Source: Kangiellaceae bacterium (GTDB lineage: Bacteria > Pseudomonadota > Gammaproteobacteria > Enterobacterales > Kangiellaceae). Taken from it: a stretch of 64,000 bases of DNA. A program made the position numbers and the translations under genes. The DNA lies in the NCBI GenBank assembly GCA_019090895.1, contig JAHRVB010000051.1:28220-92219 (forward strand), read 5' to 3'. The notes under the pieces were generated by a model. The model did not search any database and was not told the origin of the DNA. It saw only the letters and a program-made list of their open reading frames with translations. Below, one piece after another: positions 50,001 to 60,222 of this stretch (positions are counted from its first letter, which is position 1; every line of letters begins with the position of its first letter).

Positions 50001-52040
50001 TGAAGCCATCGATGTCCCCTGCAGAAAAGCAAAGTCTTGAGGTGCCCCACCCGTTTCATCGTTGAAGGGTTGGTCGTCAGAATATGCCGCATAAATACTA
50101 ACTCCAGGAGCAGCGATTTGCGGTGTAATCATCTCACCAAATTGGTTCGGTCCACGTGAAGAGAAACTGGCAATTTGATCGGCAGTATTAGTGTCTCTTT
50201 GCAATGTTTCGGCTGTAATGGTCGCTTGATGAGCCGTTCCGGTTGATAACCATGTTTTCAAGATATCGCCGTCATCGGCACTTATATGAACACCAGGAAC
50301 TTCATAATAATCATCGCCTAATGTATCAGCTCCACCTTGAATATTAGCCAAAACAAACCCGCCTGCGCCGCCAGAAGCCGCATTTGCAGCTTTCGCAACT
50401 CTTGCTATATCTCCTCGATCACAAACAACAATTTGCGTTGCCGTAAACGTTCCACCAGGAAACGGCTCTAAACATTGAGCAGAATCTCCATCTGGGTCAT
50501 TTGGGTTGGCAAAATCACCGGCATAAACGATATCTCCAGTAAATGCCCCATTGATTCCACTACCTGAAATATCCGCTGGCGCTGCTGTATCTCCACCAGA
50601 GAAAGCGCCTACTGATTTATTTCCAACAGAAGAAATTCTGTCATTGCCATGATTGGCTGCTGCAACTGAAGTATACCAAGGGGACACTTTTGTCGTTGAA
50701 CCAGCGCCTGGACCTGAGTTTCCAGCAGATGTAGCAACGAAAATTCCGGCAGCCTGGGCTCCTAGGAATCCAAGTTCAATACTGCTATTCCATGGAGAAA
50801 AAGGAGTAGTTCCGCCGATAGAATAGTTAATAACGTCAACGTCATCAACTATCGCTTCTTCAATTGCGGCAAGTGTAGCTGAAAATGCGCAGCCTGCATG
50901 AGTATCGCCAGTATTACCTGGGTCACAAATTTGATAAGCAATTATATTCGCATGAGGTGCAACACCGGACATACTGGGGAAAGTGTAAGATGTTGATATT
51001 CCATCGTCAGTGTTACCCGCGAGTAAATCATTGATTACATACGGTACATTTTCTAGAGCATTACCACCTGCGGTACTTGCTGTATGTGATCCGTGTCCAT
51101 TGTAATCTTGCCCATTGGCCGGCCGTTGATCTTCAACAGCAAAAATTGCATCTGTGTAATTATCGGTGATTTCGGGATAGCTCCGAACACCTATCAATTT
51201 AGAATTACACAATGTTGCGTCAGCGACACAATCACCAACGTAAGTGTCATCTCCCCATGGATTTACAACGGTATATCCGTCATCTCCAGTGGCAGAAAAT
51301 GAACGGTGATCTGTGTTAATACCAGTATCCAAAATACCAATGATAATACCTTCACCTTTGAACTCTGCACTTCCAGCAGTTCCGTCCCACACATCATTAG
51401 CACCAATTAACAATGGCCCAGTATCTGTATTTAGAGGAACTCTCAGATCTTGCTCAATAAATGCAACTTCTTTCATTTGTCCGATTGCTTTAGCTTGCTC
51501 AAAGCTCACTTCGGTTACGAAACCATTTATCGCATATTTGTAAGTTCTCAGAGTTGGAATTTTAATACCCAATTTGGCAGTCACTTCTGTAACAAATGAA
51601 GTCTGTTTATTTTCTAAATATGACGCATAATTTCTAGATTGTTTACTTTTAGCGTCAAAAACGGAATTAGATAGTCCACTTTTTCTAGCGGAAGAATTTG
51701 TCTTCTCATAACCGACAATTCCACCTTTGTAGGATGAAACAGGATCGTCAATTAAACGGACTATGTATCTCTTTTTCCCAGTATGTTGATGTTTATCGAA
51801 ATATTTGGTTTGACTAATTTTGTCTTGTACGGTGCTGAATCTCTTTATTTGTTTGTACTCTACTGCTTTTAAATTAGAGACTGAAGCGCTTTTAGCACTA
51901 GCAAGCTCTTTAAGCATTCCTTCTTGCGTCACTGCGGAGGCTCCTGCACAAAAGCCTCCGGCCATCATAATGGCGGTTACAATTGATTTAATTTTCATTA
52001 TATTTCTCCAATAGATATTAACAACAAGTGACGCCAACAA
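47073..52040 (-). CDS. S8 subtilisin-like serine protease with inhibitor-I9-like, PA and C-terminal PKD-like domains and GlyGly-CTERM-like tail
   Basis: Catalytic motifs GIIIGILDTGINTDH, GHGSHTASTAGGNA, GTSMASPHVAGAAALM; PA-like insertion; C-terminus EGVGSLNLLILLLGIPLFFRRRYIK. Likely start is the internal ATG of MKIKSIVTAIMMAGGFCAG. Confidence 0.93.
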   Translation of the reverse strand: MLASLVVNIYWRNIMKIKSIVTAIMMAGGFCAGASAVTQEGMLKELASAKSASVSNLKAVEYKQIKRFSTVQDKISQTKYFDKHQHTGKKRYIVRLIDDPVSSYKGGIVGYEKTNSSARKSGLSNSVFDAKSKQSRNYASYLENKQTSFVTEVTAKLGIKIPTLRTYKYAINGFVTEVSFEQAKAIGQMKEVAFIEQDLRVPLNTDTGPLLIGANDVWDGTAGSAEFKGEGIIIGILDTGINTDHRSFSATGDDGYTVVNPWGDDTYVGDCVADATLCNSKLIGVRSYPEITDNYTDAIFAVEDQRPANGQDYNGHGSHTASTAGGNALENVPYVINDLLAGNTDDGISTSYTFPSMSGVAPHANIIAYQICDPGNTGDTHAGCAFSATLAAIEEAIVDDVDVINYSIGGTTPFSPWNSSIELGFLGAQAAGIFVATSAGNSGPGAGSTTKVSPWYTSVAAANHGNDRISSVGNKSVGAFSGGDTAAPADISGSGINGAFTGDIVYAGDFANPNDPDGDSAQCLEPFPGGTFTATQIVVCDRGDIARVAKAANAASGGAGGFVLANIQGGADTLGDDYYEVPGVHISADDGDILKTWLSTGTAHQATITAETLQRDTNTADQIASFSSRGPNQFGEMITPQIAAPGVSIYAAYSDDQPFNDETGGAPQDFAFLQGTSMASPHVAGAAALMTQAHPSWNPDQIRSALMMTSTDSMLKEDGLTAADSYDMGAGRVQVDMAINAGLVMSESQLNYESANPADGGDPKTLNVPSMANFSCAASCSWTRTFTAVRDGTYTVTSSATTLTMEPSSLELLVGESSSVTFTLDVTGDNTGSNVYESVLINASGQPELHLPVHALVNNGAVPDEINMVAGRDDGSWAVSGVQSLPTDNLNFSIDGLYDANAVGFNETVEFSILEDPSSDHNPIDNFEEVFTFPFVVPANSVSLTAAIADSTSQDNDLYILMDTNGDGTYNSVVAQVASFATNEVATIDAPVEGAYLVVVQNYLASAPGALDTGNLTVSITPQTDPVAGLSVDAPLAADGLVDIKLVWNIAMVPGDSYYADVTVNAGTTELGTFRATLDRVVDDVSSSAIQTSVARGEQIDYTISLTPTVYNQDVEYSASIDMPSNMSLVEGSVVVTGGNLTVKNPNAEPVNFEDSFDMGPDSDNSSYTDDITDGVHVFEFDVPSAIVSMNIAISEATSPDNDLFIEYAADGVNFVNQLGFNGATGATNEILTVASPAEGRWRAVVQNYASPNASDTGELSILLTPATGEGFFWNISAPGLKPLYTVDSSATSTSCANAGFGGYLSLEGLGFGTLGVSGDTAAWTLWGDRIFPFYGSDRTEGMTFTDDGFVIFSGTPGGAPWANTSLPNLAEPNDMIALLWKDMEIVDDVTRGIRAAAGGEFTYLDYDEVQGWGQDSERLSFGLFAFNSLQEDDYEFVVSYASSQIGDLDDGTAGVENADGTIGTDASSMIEPGVQLCYNYNAPPLAYEVTFSVVPTADYLGQDAAPMVSIESDMVGTEDMLFRASPVELVNVGPTANAGDDITYDRADAPSQIRLSASATLDIDEDVMSYVWTQTAGVPVTIHASGAIDAFFNLSDASNGSYTFSVEVSDGEFTSSDEVTITITGKEANEGVGSLNLLILLLGIPLFFRRRYIK

Positions 52041-52081
52041 TTTAATAATATGTTGGCGTCAAATTCAATTTATGAATTGGC

Positions 52082-55000
52082 TTAGAACTTATGTTCAACA
52101 CTAAATGAATAGTATGTGCCTATGTTGTCGTAAATCGCAGAGCCAGTTCCAGTTCCGAAGAAAGGAAACGGAGGTAACTCATCAGTAACGTTATTAATAA
52201 TTAACTGAAAGGTCGTGTCTTCTTCATAAACGTAGCTAGCACCGATATCCCAGAACATCTTCGAATCTAAATAAAGTGTGTCTGTAGAATCAGGGTTAGG
52301 ATCCGTTTCATCAAAGATAGTTTCCTGCTCGCCATTCAATTGCTCATCAATGTAATGACCACTTGCGAAAACATTCCATTCGTCAATTTCCCAATTAACA
52401 TTGAATATATATTCTAACTCTGGAGTTCCAACTTCACCTTTTTGAGGATCCGTATTATCAGCAGTGTTAAGTATTAAAGTACGCTCATCTAAATAAGAAC
52501 CACCTAATCCAAAACTCAACTTACCCATATCTTCCAAGTCATAGGAATAGTCGATTTCAAAGTCATAGCCTTTAGAAATCAATGTATTCAAGTTAACAGG
52601 TGAAGACCGGATAAATGAAACGTTATACTCGTTTGAAGGGTCTCGGTCGTTTAATGAACAAAACTGGTTGTTTATGCCATTCGGATCATCGACACATCTA
52701 TTCAAAATCGCTTGTGCACCAGTATTGGCTATTGCTTGAGTAATTTCGATATCGTAATAATCTATAGAGATATTAAGATTTTCTAACCAATCAGGAGAAT
52801 AAACGAATCCGAAGGTTGAAGTTCTTGATTCTTCGCCTGTTAGTTCTGCATTACCACCCGATGAACCGACAACTGTAACTGCGTCATTAGCTAACCAATA
52901 ATCAGTTTCAACTTCCGGAGTTGCAGGATTATCGCCATAAACAACGCCAAGAGCCGCACAGTTCGCCATTCGATTAGCTATTCCATTTGTTGCTAAATCG
53001 ATGTTATCTGTTTCACATGGATCGCCAATTCCGAAGAAGTTTTGCCCCGCTGGATCGAATAACTCACTTATGTTTGGCGCTCTTAGAGATTTACCGCCTG
53101 ACGCTCTAAAGGTCAACTCTTCGTTGATTTCCCAGTTTAATCGAGCTTCCCATGTAGTGAAACTTCCGATTGTTGAGTAATCAGAACTTCTAGCGGCCAT
53201 TTCTAAAGTTAAATCTTGAACGAGAAATACATCTCTAACTAAAGGTATCGACATTTCAGCAAAGAAATCGCTTGCTTGGTAGCTTCCGCGACTGACAGAC
53301 AAATTATTGAAGAATGTAAGATCTAAGCCTGAAGCGGTATCTTCCTCTCCGCCAGAACGTTCTTCTCTGAATTCTGCACCAGCAACAAAGCCAACATCAC
53401 CTGCCCATGTGCTGAATAAATTATCAGTAGAAACATAACCAGCAGCTTGAGTTTGTTGTAGCTCAAATTGTCCAATAGCAGTTTGCGAGAACCAATCAAT
53501 TGCTTCTTGACTTGGTGAACCATACCCAAACAAGTTTACAGGAACACAACCAGCATTAGCATAGCTAGATTGTCCAGTTGAACCTGCGGTGAGCGCTTCT
53601 TGTAACACAGAACGACAAACCACATCTCCGACACTAACTGAAGCTAATTCATCTCGAGACGGAGCTGCAGATGCAGCAATAGCATCGATGTCGCCTTGGC
53701 TTAATCTTACTGCGTCTGTAGCATTAAAAAACCTTTCATCTATTCGGTTGTTAAAGTTCTTACGTACAATGTTTGTACTACCATAATTAACGTATGCATC
53801 CCATTCCCAATCTTCATTAATGAATCCCTGAGCACCAACAACAATTCGGAATGTATCACGTTCATCAACTTCCATTCGTCGACCGAAATCGGTATGGAAT
53901 CTTCTCAAGCTAAATCCTGTACCACCAGTCAAAGCAGAAACTGTTGGGTCGATATAGGCATTATCAGCAGCAATTGAAATAGGTACACCAAAATCAAACG
54001 ATGGCTGACCTTGCTGATTAGATTCGACTGACGCAAATCGAGTATCAACGTATAGTTCTGTTTCATCCGTCAAGTTATAACGGAAATTGGCATCGACCGA
54101 AAATCGAGAAAAACCAACTTGAAGGTCATTAAAAGTCGAAAGGTCTAATGGTGTACAGCCTTGGCCAGCACACCTAATTCCGTCAACATATTCGACATTA
54201 TTCAAGTCCAGTAATGAATATGTACCGTCTGAGTTGAAGCGACCATTTATGCCAGGAATCGTTCCTGCGTCAGAAATTAAGTAATGTCCTTGATTAGGAA
54301 CAGTAATTCTATCTGGAATACCATCATCAATTTGAATACCATCAACAATAGTATCGCCATCTAATGGATTAGGAACAGTGCCCCACTTTTCTGTAAAGCG
54401 ACCACCCCGTTCTGCTGCTGTCAACTCGTCTTGGTTATCGTATGAAACAGCGAAAGTCACATGACCTTTATTATCAGAGAAATTAGTTCCCGCTAAAAAG
54501 CTCGCTCCGTGGCGTTCAAACCCACTATCATTTGCAGTACCGGAATAAACGCGTATTTCACTTCCTTCAATGTCTTTCTTCATTATGAAATTGACAACAC
54601 CTGTTACCGCATCAGCTCCATACACTGCTGCGTTAGCGCCAGTGATGATTTCAACTCTTTCAATCATAATTGCTGGAATACTATTTACATCAACGGAACC
54701 TGAACCAGATGAACCCGCAACATGACGGCGACCATCAATCAAAACAAGAGTTCTAGCAGTACCTAACCCTCTTAAATCTAGCAAGCCGACACCCGAAGTA
54801 CCAATGCTGCTACCTGAATTTTGAGATGTGAATGTAGAATCAAGTTGCGGAAGATTAGCAAGTATATCTCCTAGTGCAGAAACACCAGAACGCTCAATCT
54901 GCTCTGCATTAATAACAGTTACTGGAGAAGGAGACTCAAATCCTTCACGCCGAATACGAGAGCCTGTTACTATGACTCTATTTTGTTCCGTAGCTTCTTC

Positions 55001-55114
55001 GTCTTGTTCTGCTGCATAAACAGTAGGCGCTGATACCGCCGAAATTGTCGCAGTTGCGAACAAAGCAGCTCGAATAGCAACCGCGATAGGGCTGCGCTTA
55101 TTTAAATTATTCAA
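52082..55114 (-). CDS. TonB-dependent outer-membrane receptor
   Basis: Signal peptide; plug domain (RVIVTGSRIRREGFESPSPVTVINAEQIERSGVSALGDILANLPQL; RTLVLIDGRRHVAGSSGSGSVDVNSIPAIMIERVEIITGANAAVYGADAVTGVVNF); C-terminal aromatic FSVEHKF. Confidence 0.95.
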   Translation of the reverse strand: MNNLNKRSPIAVAIRAALFATATISAVSAPTVYAAEQDEEATEQNRVIVTGSRIRREGFESPSPVTVINAEQIERSGVSALGDILANLPQLDSTFTSQNSGSSIGTSGVGLLDLRGLGTARTLVLIDGRRHVAGSSGSGSVDVNSIPAIMIERVEIITGANAAVYGADAVTGVVNFIMKKDIEGSEIRVYSGTANDSGFERHGASFLAGTNFSDNKGHVTFAVSYDNQDELTAAERGGRFTEKWGTVPNPLDGDTIVDGIQIDDGIPDRITVPNQGHYLISDAGTIPGINGRFNSDGTYSLLDLNNVEYVDGIRCAGQGCTPLDLSTFNDLQVGFSRFSVDANFRYNLTDETELYVDTRFASVESNQQGQPSFDFGVPISIAADNAYIDPTVSALTGGTGFSLRRFHTDFGRRMEVDERDTFRIVVGAQGFINEDWEWDAYVNYGSTNIVRKNFNNRIDERFFNATDAVRLSQGDIDAIAASAAPSRDELASVSVGDVVCRSVLQEALTAGSTGQSSYANAGCVPVNLFGYGSPSQEAIDWFSQTAIGQFELQQTQAAGYVSTDNLFSTWAGDVGFVAGAEFREERSGGEEDTASGLDLTFFNNLSVSRGSYQASDFFAEMSIPLVRDVFLVQDLTLEMAARSSDYSTIGSFTTWEARLNWEINEELTFRASGGKSLRAPNISELFDPAGQNFFGIGDPCETDNIDLATNGIANRMANCAALGVVYGDNPATPEVETDYWLANDAVTVVGSSGGNAELTGEESRTSTFGFVYSPDWLENLNISIDYYDIEITQAIANTGAQAILNRCVDDPNGINNQFCSLNDRDPSNEYNVSFIRSSPVNLNTLISKGYDFEIDYSYDLEDMGKLSFGLGGSYLDERTLILNTADNTDPQKGEVGTPELEYIFNVNWEIDEWNVFASGHYIDEQLNGEQETIFDETDPNPDSTDTLYLDSKMFWDIGASYVYEEDTTFQLIINNVTDELPPFPFFGTGTGSAIYDNIGTYYSFSVEHKF

Positions 55115-55722
55115 TTGTCTTCTCCCAGTTTGTCATAGAGGACGTGTTAGTTTTTTGCTTAGCTACTCGTTATATTCGAGCAATCCTGCAAACTTTCTAT
55201 TAGGACTTAATCAGCAGCCGCGAGCCGCCTAATAAGCATGTACTATCAACCCAAATGATATCCTGAATGAAATAATGAATGGAAGCTTAAGAAATGTGAA
55301 TATGAACACGTTTATGATCTTTACTTATGAACCGGATAGAACGATAATAATCGGTTTTTGATAATTTGTTACGTCTACAGAATAGTGTTTGATAACTAAT
55401 AGATTTTGTTCGGATTTAAATGCGTTTACTTGCAATTTCAAGTAGTTAGGTGTAACTGCCTGATTTAGCGATATGAATTGCGAAACTTTTGAAGTGAAAG
55501 GCGCTGTGTCACTTTTACAATTTTGATTTGAATTTTTCTGTCAAAAATATCATTTTTAGAGAAAGAAACACCAGTTAGATGGCACAAATTTTGGCGATTT
55601 TACCCGCTTCAACGAAATTATTCGTAGTTCAATTCAAAAACAGTCAGAAAACAAACTTATGACTTTCAAACTAGCTAGTGTTAACTTCTGAGAAAGAAAA
55701 CTAAGAAGCCGATCTATAAAGA

Positions 55723-57300
55723 TCAGCGCTCTATATCGATGCCAGCAGCTTCGAGGTAGTTTTTTAATGGTTGTAGTTCATCATGAAAATACTTCCACTT
55801 CCCTACCGACCTTGTATGAACTTTCTCTCGTACCTGCAAAGTGCTTGCTGTCGCACTTGATGCAGGGTTCTTTTCAAATTCCAAACAGCTTTGTTCGAAT
55901 TCAAGTCCGAGTTTCTCCAAAACCGTCCGTGTATTAACCTCTTGGTCTGCAACTAAAGACTCATAGTCTAGCTCTATTATTCGATCGCCCAAAATTGTCT
56001 GCCAGTGTTTTCGCAAATGGTCTTGCGCAACGTAATATCGACCTAGATTATCTAAAGAATATGCGAATTTGAAAAATGATTGTTTAAACATTGCAAAGCA
56101 TGCGTCCATCGGGTTCCGTCTAAGATAGACTATTTTTGCATTCGGAAAAGCTTTGGCAATGAAACCAAGATATAAGAAATTATAAGGAAACTTATCGATA
56201 AAGAGCGGTTTGTTAGTCAGCCGATATTCCACAGAGACCATATACTTTTCTGCTATTAGATTAATATCTGCGATAGAGGCGCTCTCAATAATTGATTCAG
56301 TTACTTCATTAATCCCACCCACGCCAGATGCATGGCGAATAGCCAATTGCATAAAGAATGTTTCGTCGGCACTTTCCACCTGCGAATGGTTCGATATGAT
56401 CCGTTCCGTTAAAGTGGTTCCTGTTCGTGGTAGCCCTACGATGAATATCGGAGTTTTTGTCCCTTCTTTAGTATTTAGTTGATTTGTGCTTGGCTCAATC
56501 CAATCTTGAGTACAAATACTCTTAATCTTTTCGATGACTTTAATATCGTTAGCGACATCGTAGTTCGCAGTACTCAGCACCGCATTACCCGCTTTTTCGT
56601 ATAACTGAAAAGACTCTTTCCATTGACCCAAATCTTCTAATTCTTTGCCGATTGCGTAATACATGAATATGTTTTTGTTCGGAGGATACTTTGTATCCTC
56701 TAGGACTTCTTGCATCTGCTCTATGTGTTCGTGATCTTTTGCTTTCGCAAGTTTGGATAGTTCGTAATGGTATTGTTGATGCTGAGGGTACTTGCTAAGT
56801 AAAGCTTGATATAAGTCTTTAGCTTCTTTCGCTTTTCCCAAGAGCACACTGTTTGCAGCTAGATTTGCTCGGAACACATCAATATCTGGCTGAAGTTCAT
56901 TTGCCTGTTTATATAACGACCAAGCTCTCTGGTGCAGACCAAGTGCCGATAAAATACGAGCAGTCATATCCAGATAAAGAGGGCTGTTATTTAAGTATTT
57001 CTCATATTTATCGATTAGCTCAAACGCTTCATTATGACGTAATAATATCAAATAAGAATTGGATAATTCTATGGCAGCATCATAGCGCGAAGTCTCAAGA
57101 CTAAGCGCATGAGAAAATGCCTTTACGGCTAAATCTACTCGCCGAGCGTTCTTGTGAACCAACCCCGACAGAAAATGCCCCTCAGGTTCTTCGTTATACT
57201 GATGTTGAATCTCTTGAGCAAATAAACCGACTCTTCGCCAGTCTCTTTTTTGCACGGCAATTCTAGCTTGGTGACTCAACTGGGCCAAATTAGCATTCAC
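55723..57300 (-). CDS. TPR-repeat sulfotransferase (paralogue A)
   Basis: N-terminal TPR units; 5'-PAPS loop PIFIVGLPRTGTTLTERIISNHSQVESADETFF; VYLRRNPMDACFAMFKQSF. Confidence 0.9.
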   Translation of the reverse strand: MNANLAQLSHQARIAVQKRDWRRVGLFAQEIQHQYNEEPEGHFLSGLVHKNARRVDLAVKAFSHALSLETSRYDAAIELSNSYLILLRHNEAFELIDKYEKYLNNSPLYLDMTARILSALGLHQRAWSLYKQANELQPDIDVFRANLAANSVLLGKAKEAKDLYQALLSKYPQHQQYHYELSKLAKAKDHEHIEQMQEVLEDTKYPPNKNIFMYYAIGKELEDLGQWKESFQLYEKAGNAVLSTANYDVANDIKVIEKIKSICTQDWIEPSTNQLNTKEGTKTPIFIVGLPRTGTTLTERIISNHSQVESADETFFMQLAIRHASGVGGINEVTESIIESASIADINLIAEKYMVSVEYRLTNKPLFIDKFPYNFLYLGFIAKAFPNAKIVYLRRNPMDACFAMFKQSFFKFAYSLDNLGRYYVAQDHLRKHWQTILGDRIIELDYESLVADQEVNTRTVLEKLGLEFEQSCLEFEKNPASSATASTLQVREKVHTRSVGKWKYFHDELQPLKNYLEAAGIDIER

Positions 57301-57350
57301 CTAAAAGGTCCTTCCAGTAAAAATCATACAACAAGCTATTTATAATTGTT

Positions 57351-58928
57351 CTAGTCAAGTTTAATACCCGCGTTTTCCAGATGTTCCTTCAATGGCTGCA
57401 GCTCTTCACTAAATCGTTGCCATTTATTAATCGACCGGCTGTGTGTTTTTTCACGGATTTGAACTGAACTAGCTGTCGCACTAGGTGCGGTATTTTTGTC
57501 AAAATCTAAACAAGCACCTTCGAAATCTAATCCAAGCTTGTCTAGCAATAAACGTGTTTCATTTTCAGTATCAGACACAAGTGTCTCATATTCAACTTCA
57601 ATCAAACGGTCTTTAAGAACGTCTCGCCAGTGGTTTCTCAAGCGATTATAAGCAACATAATATTGCCCTAAGCTTTCAAGTGAATATGAAAATTTGTAAG
57701 CCCAAGTGAAAACCTGCTTAAACATTGAAAAACAAGCATCCATCGGATTTCTACCGAGATGAATAATGCGCGCGTTTGGCCAGGCTTTTGCTATAAAGCC
57801 AAGAAATAGAAAATTAAAAGGAAGTTTGTCGATAAAAAACGTCTCATCACCAAGCCTATAACTTACGCTCTCCAAATATCCACTCGCAATCTTGTCCGGG
57901 TCAATCTGCGCGAGAGCCTCAATCATTTCTGCATTCATATTTTCAACGCTTTGAATGTTACTTTCTTTACGCAGAACCATTTGTAAGAACTGTGTTTCCC
58001 CGACTGTTTCAACCTTCGAATGACTGGATACTATCCGTTCAGTGAGCGTAGTTCCTGTACGAGGCAAGCCAACGATAAAAATAGGCGTTTTCGTCTTATT
58101 AGAATCAGTGGATTTATTTGACGGTTGCTTTAGCCAGCTTTCATCGCAAATCTCTATGATTTTATCAATAAGAGTGATGTCATCCTCAATGTTATATTTT
58201 GCTACTGAGCAAACGGCATCTCCACCTTTCTTATAATACTTGAATGATTCTTGCCAGTTTTCTAGGTCTTCTAATTCCTTACCTAGTGCATAGTGCATAA
58301 AAATATTTTTGTCTTCAGAAGCATTTGATTTAGATAAGATATCCTTCATCGCATTGATATGGATCTGATCTTTTGCTCTTCCAAGCCGAGCCAGCTGATA
58401 GTGATTTCTTTGATGATTCGGAAATCGATTAAGCAGTGATTGATATAGTTTTTTCGACTCCTCAATTTTTCCCAGGAATACACCACAAGCGGCTAAATTG
58501 GCTTGAAAAAGATCAACACCTGGTTGTAATTTATGTGCTTTATTATATAAAGGCCATGCCTTCTGTGGCATTCCAATATCGGTATATACAGTGCCAGCCA
58601 AGTCCAAATACATAGGGCTGTTAGACAATTTATCTTCATATTTAATAAGCAACTCAGCAGCTTCTGCATTCCGCCTTGCTATAGAGTATTGGTTTGCCAA
58701 CTCAACAGCTGCATCATACCGACTTTCATCCAGCTTCAAAGCGCGTTCAAATGCTTGTGCGGCCTTAATAGGGCTTCTTGATACACGTTCAACCAAGCCC
58801 TGCAAGAAAAAACCTTCTGCGCTCTCTCGATCCTCTTTGATAATAGTCCGAGAAAATGCGGCTACGGTTTGCCAATCTTGATCCCTTACTGCTTTTCTGG
58901 CCATTTGGCTCATCTGAGTAATATTCAT
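57351..58928 (-). CDS. TPR-repeat sulfotransferase (paralogue B)
   Basis: Same architecture and 525-aa length as paralogue A; PIFIVGLPRTGTTLTERIVSSHSKVETVGETQF; IHLGRNPMDACFSMFKQVF. Confidence 0.9.
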   Translation of the reverse strand: MNITQMSQMARKAVRDQDWQTVAAFSRTIIKEDRESAEGFFLQGLVERVSRSPIKAAQAFERALKLDESRYDAAVELANQYSIARRNAEAAELLIKYEDKLSNSPMYLDLAGTVYTDIGMPQKAWPLYNKAHKLQPGVDLFQANLAACGVFLGKIEESKKLYQSLLNRFPNHQRNHYQLARLGRAKDQIHINAMKDILSKSNASEDKNIFMHYALGKELEDLENWQESFKYYKKGGDAVCSVAKYNIEDDITLIDKIIEICDESWLKQPSNKSTDSNKTKTPIFIVGLPRTGTTLTERIVSSHSKVETVGETQFLQMVLRKESNIQSVENMNAEMIEALAQIDPDKIASGYLESVSYRLGDETFFIDKLPFNFLFLGFIAKAWPNARIIHLGRNPMDACFSMFKQVFTWAYKFSYSLESLGQYYVAYNRLRNHWRDVLKDRLIEVEYETLVSDTENETRLLLDKLGLDFEGACLDFDKNTAPSATASSVQIREKTHSRSINKWQRFSEELQPLKEHLENAGIKLD

Positions 58929-59171
58929 GTTGATTTTTCGAACCTTATAAACGGTAACTAAATAATGGTTACGAGTATTATTACAGTAATTTTACTCAAA
59001 AGCATTAATAGACTTCGACGTTTGCTATCGAGGTAAGAAATACTTAAACCTATTTTCGAATCTGCATTGGACAACGATTATACAAGCGCAAAACTGGCAC
59101 TCATTTATAGGTCAGTTTTAAAATAGCCTTGTGGCTGATATAATCGAATTTTGAATAAATAGCTGTTACTC

Positions 59172-60146
59172 ATGCAAAATACTCCATCGAACGATACTTC
59201 AACAGTAGAAAGTTGGGACACTTATTGGAGAGGTGCATCTTCTACTGATGCATTTTCTAGTGACGGAGTTAATCATCCGGCTATTCCTGCCTTTTGGCAG
59301 TATTTTTTTGGTCTTTGCAACCAAGATGAGAGCGTATTAAAGCTTATCGATATCGCATGCGGTAATGGTTCAGTCATAGAGTGCGCCTCTCAATTTTTCA
59401 ACCACGACAAAATCCAATTAAGTGCTCTTGATATCTCAGCGGCAGCGATAAAAAACCTTAAACAAAAGTTTCCTTTTGTAAAAGGTATTGTTTCCGATGC
59501 CAATAACATCGCACTGGATACTGAAAGTTACGACATAGTAACTAGTCAGTTTGGAGTGGAGTACGCGGGCCTTTCAGCTATTCTCGAAACAAGTAGACTC
59601 GTGACAAAGGGAGGGAAATTGGGTCTGTTATTTCACATAAGAGATGGCAGTATTCATCAAGAATGCGAGCAAAATAAAAACGCCATAAACTCAGTCATTA
59701 ACTCTCGATTTGTACCATTGGCATTGAGGTTATTTAAAAACGGATTCGCAGCAATGCAAGGTGCAGATCGTTCAGCCTATGAAAGTGCAGCTCGAGAATT
59801 AGCGCCAGCAATTAAGGAATTAGAATCAATTATGACAGAGTATGGCCTACACATCGCTGGAGATACCGTCTCGCGCTTATACAACGATGTAGACAAAATA
59901 CATAAGAAAATACAACACTACAATCCTGATGATGTATTTGCTTGGCTTGAGTCGATGGAAAATGAACTCCCCGACTATTTGGAACGAATGAAATCGATGG
60001 TTAAATCGAGTCTCACAATAGTCAATTTCGAGACCATCAAAGATGAACTAGAGAAGGAGGGATTTGTATTAGAAATCGCTGATAAATTCTTCGCTCCCAA
60101 TCAGAAATCACCTTTAGCATGGGTCCTTATTGCAAATAAACAGTAA
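59172..60146 (+). CDS. Class I SAM-dependent methyltransferase
   Basis: Motif I LKLIDIACGNGSVIECASQFF; YDIVTSQFGVEYAGLSAILETSRLVTKGGKLGLLFH. Confidence 0.85.
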   Translation: MQNTPSNDTSTVESWDTYWRGASSTDAFSSDGVNHPAIPAFWQYFFGLCNQDESVLKLIDIACGNGSVIECASQFFNHDKIQLSALDISAAAIKNLKQKFPFVKGIVSDANNIALDTESYDIVTSQFGVEYAGLSAILETSRLVTKGGKLGLLFHIRDGSIHQECEQNKNAINSVINSRFVPLALRLFKNGFAAMQGADRSAYESAARELAPAIKELESIMTEYGLHIAGDTVSRLYNDVDKIHKKIQHYNPDDVFAWLESMENELPDYLERMKSMVKSSLTIVNFETIKDELEKEGFVLEIADKFFAPNQKSPLAWVLIANKQ

Positions 60147-60222
60147 TACTTGGTTCCATCACATTAGGTCTCTAATTTAACCAAACTTTTAACCGTGTAG
60201 TTTTTGGCATATAGGAACACAA

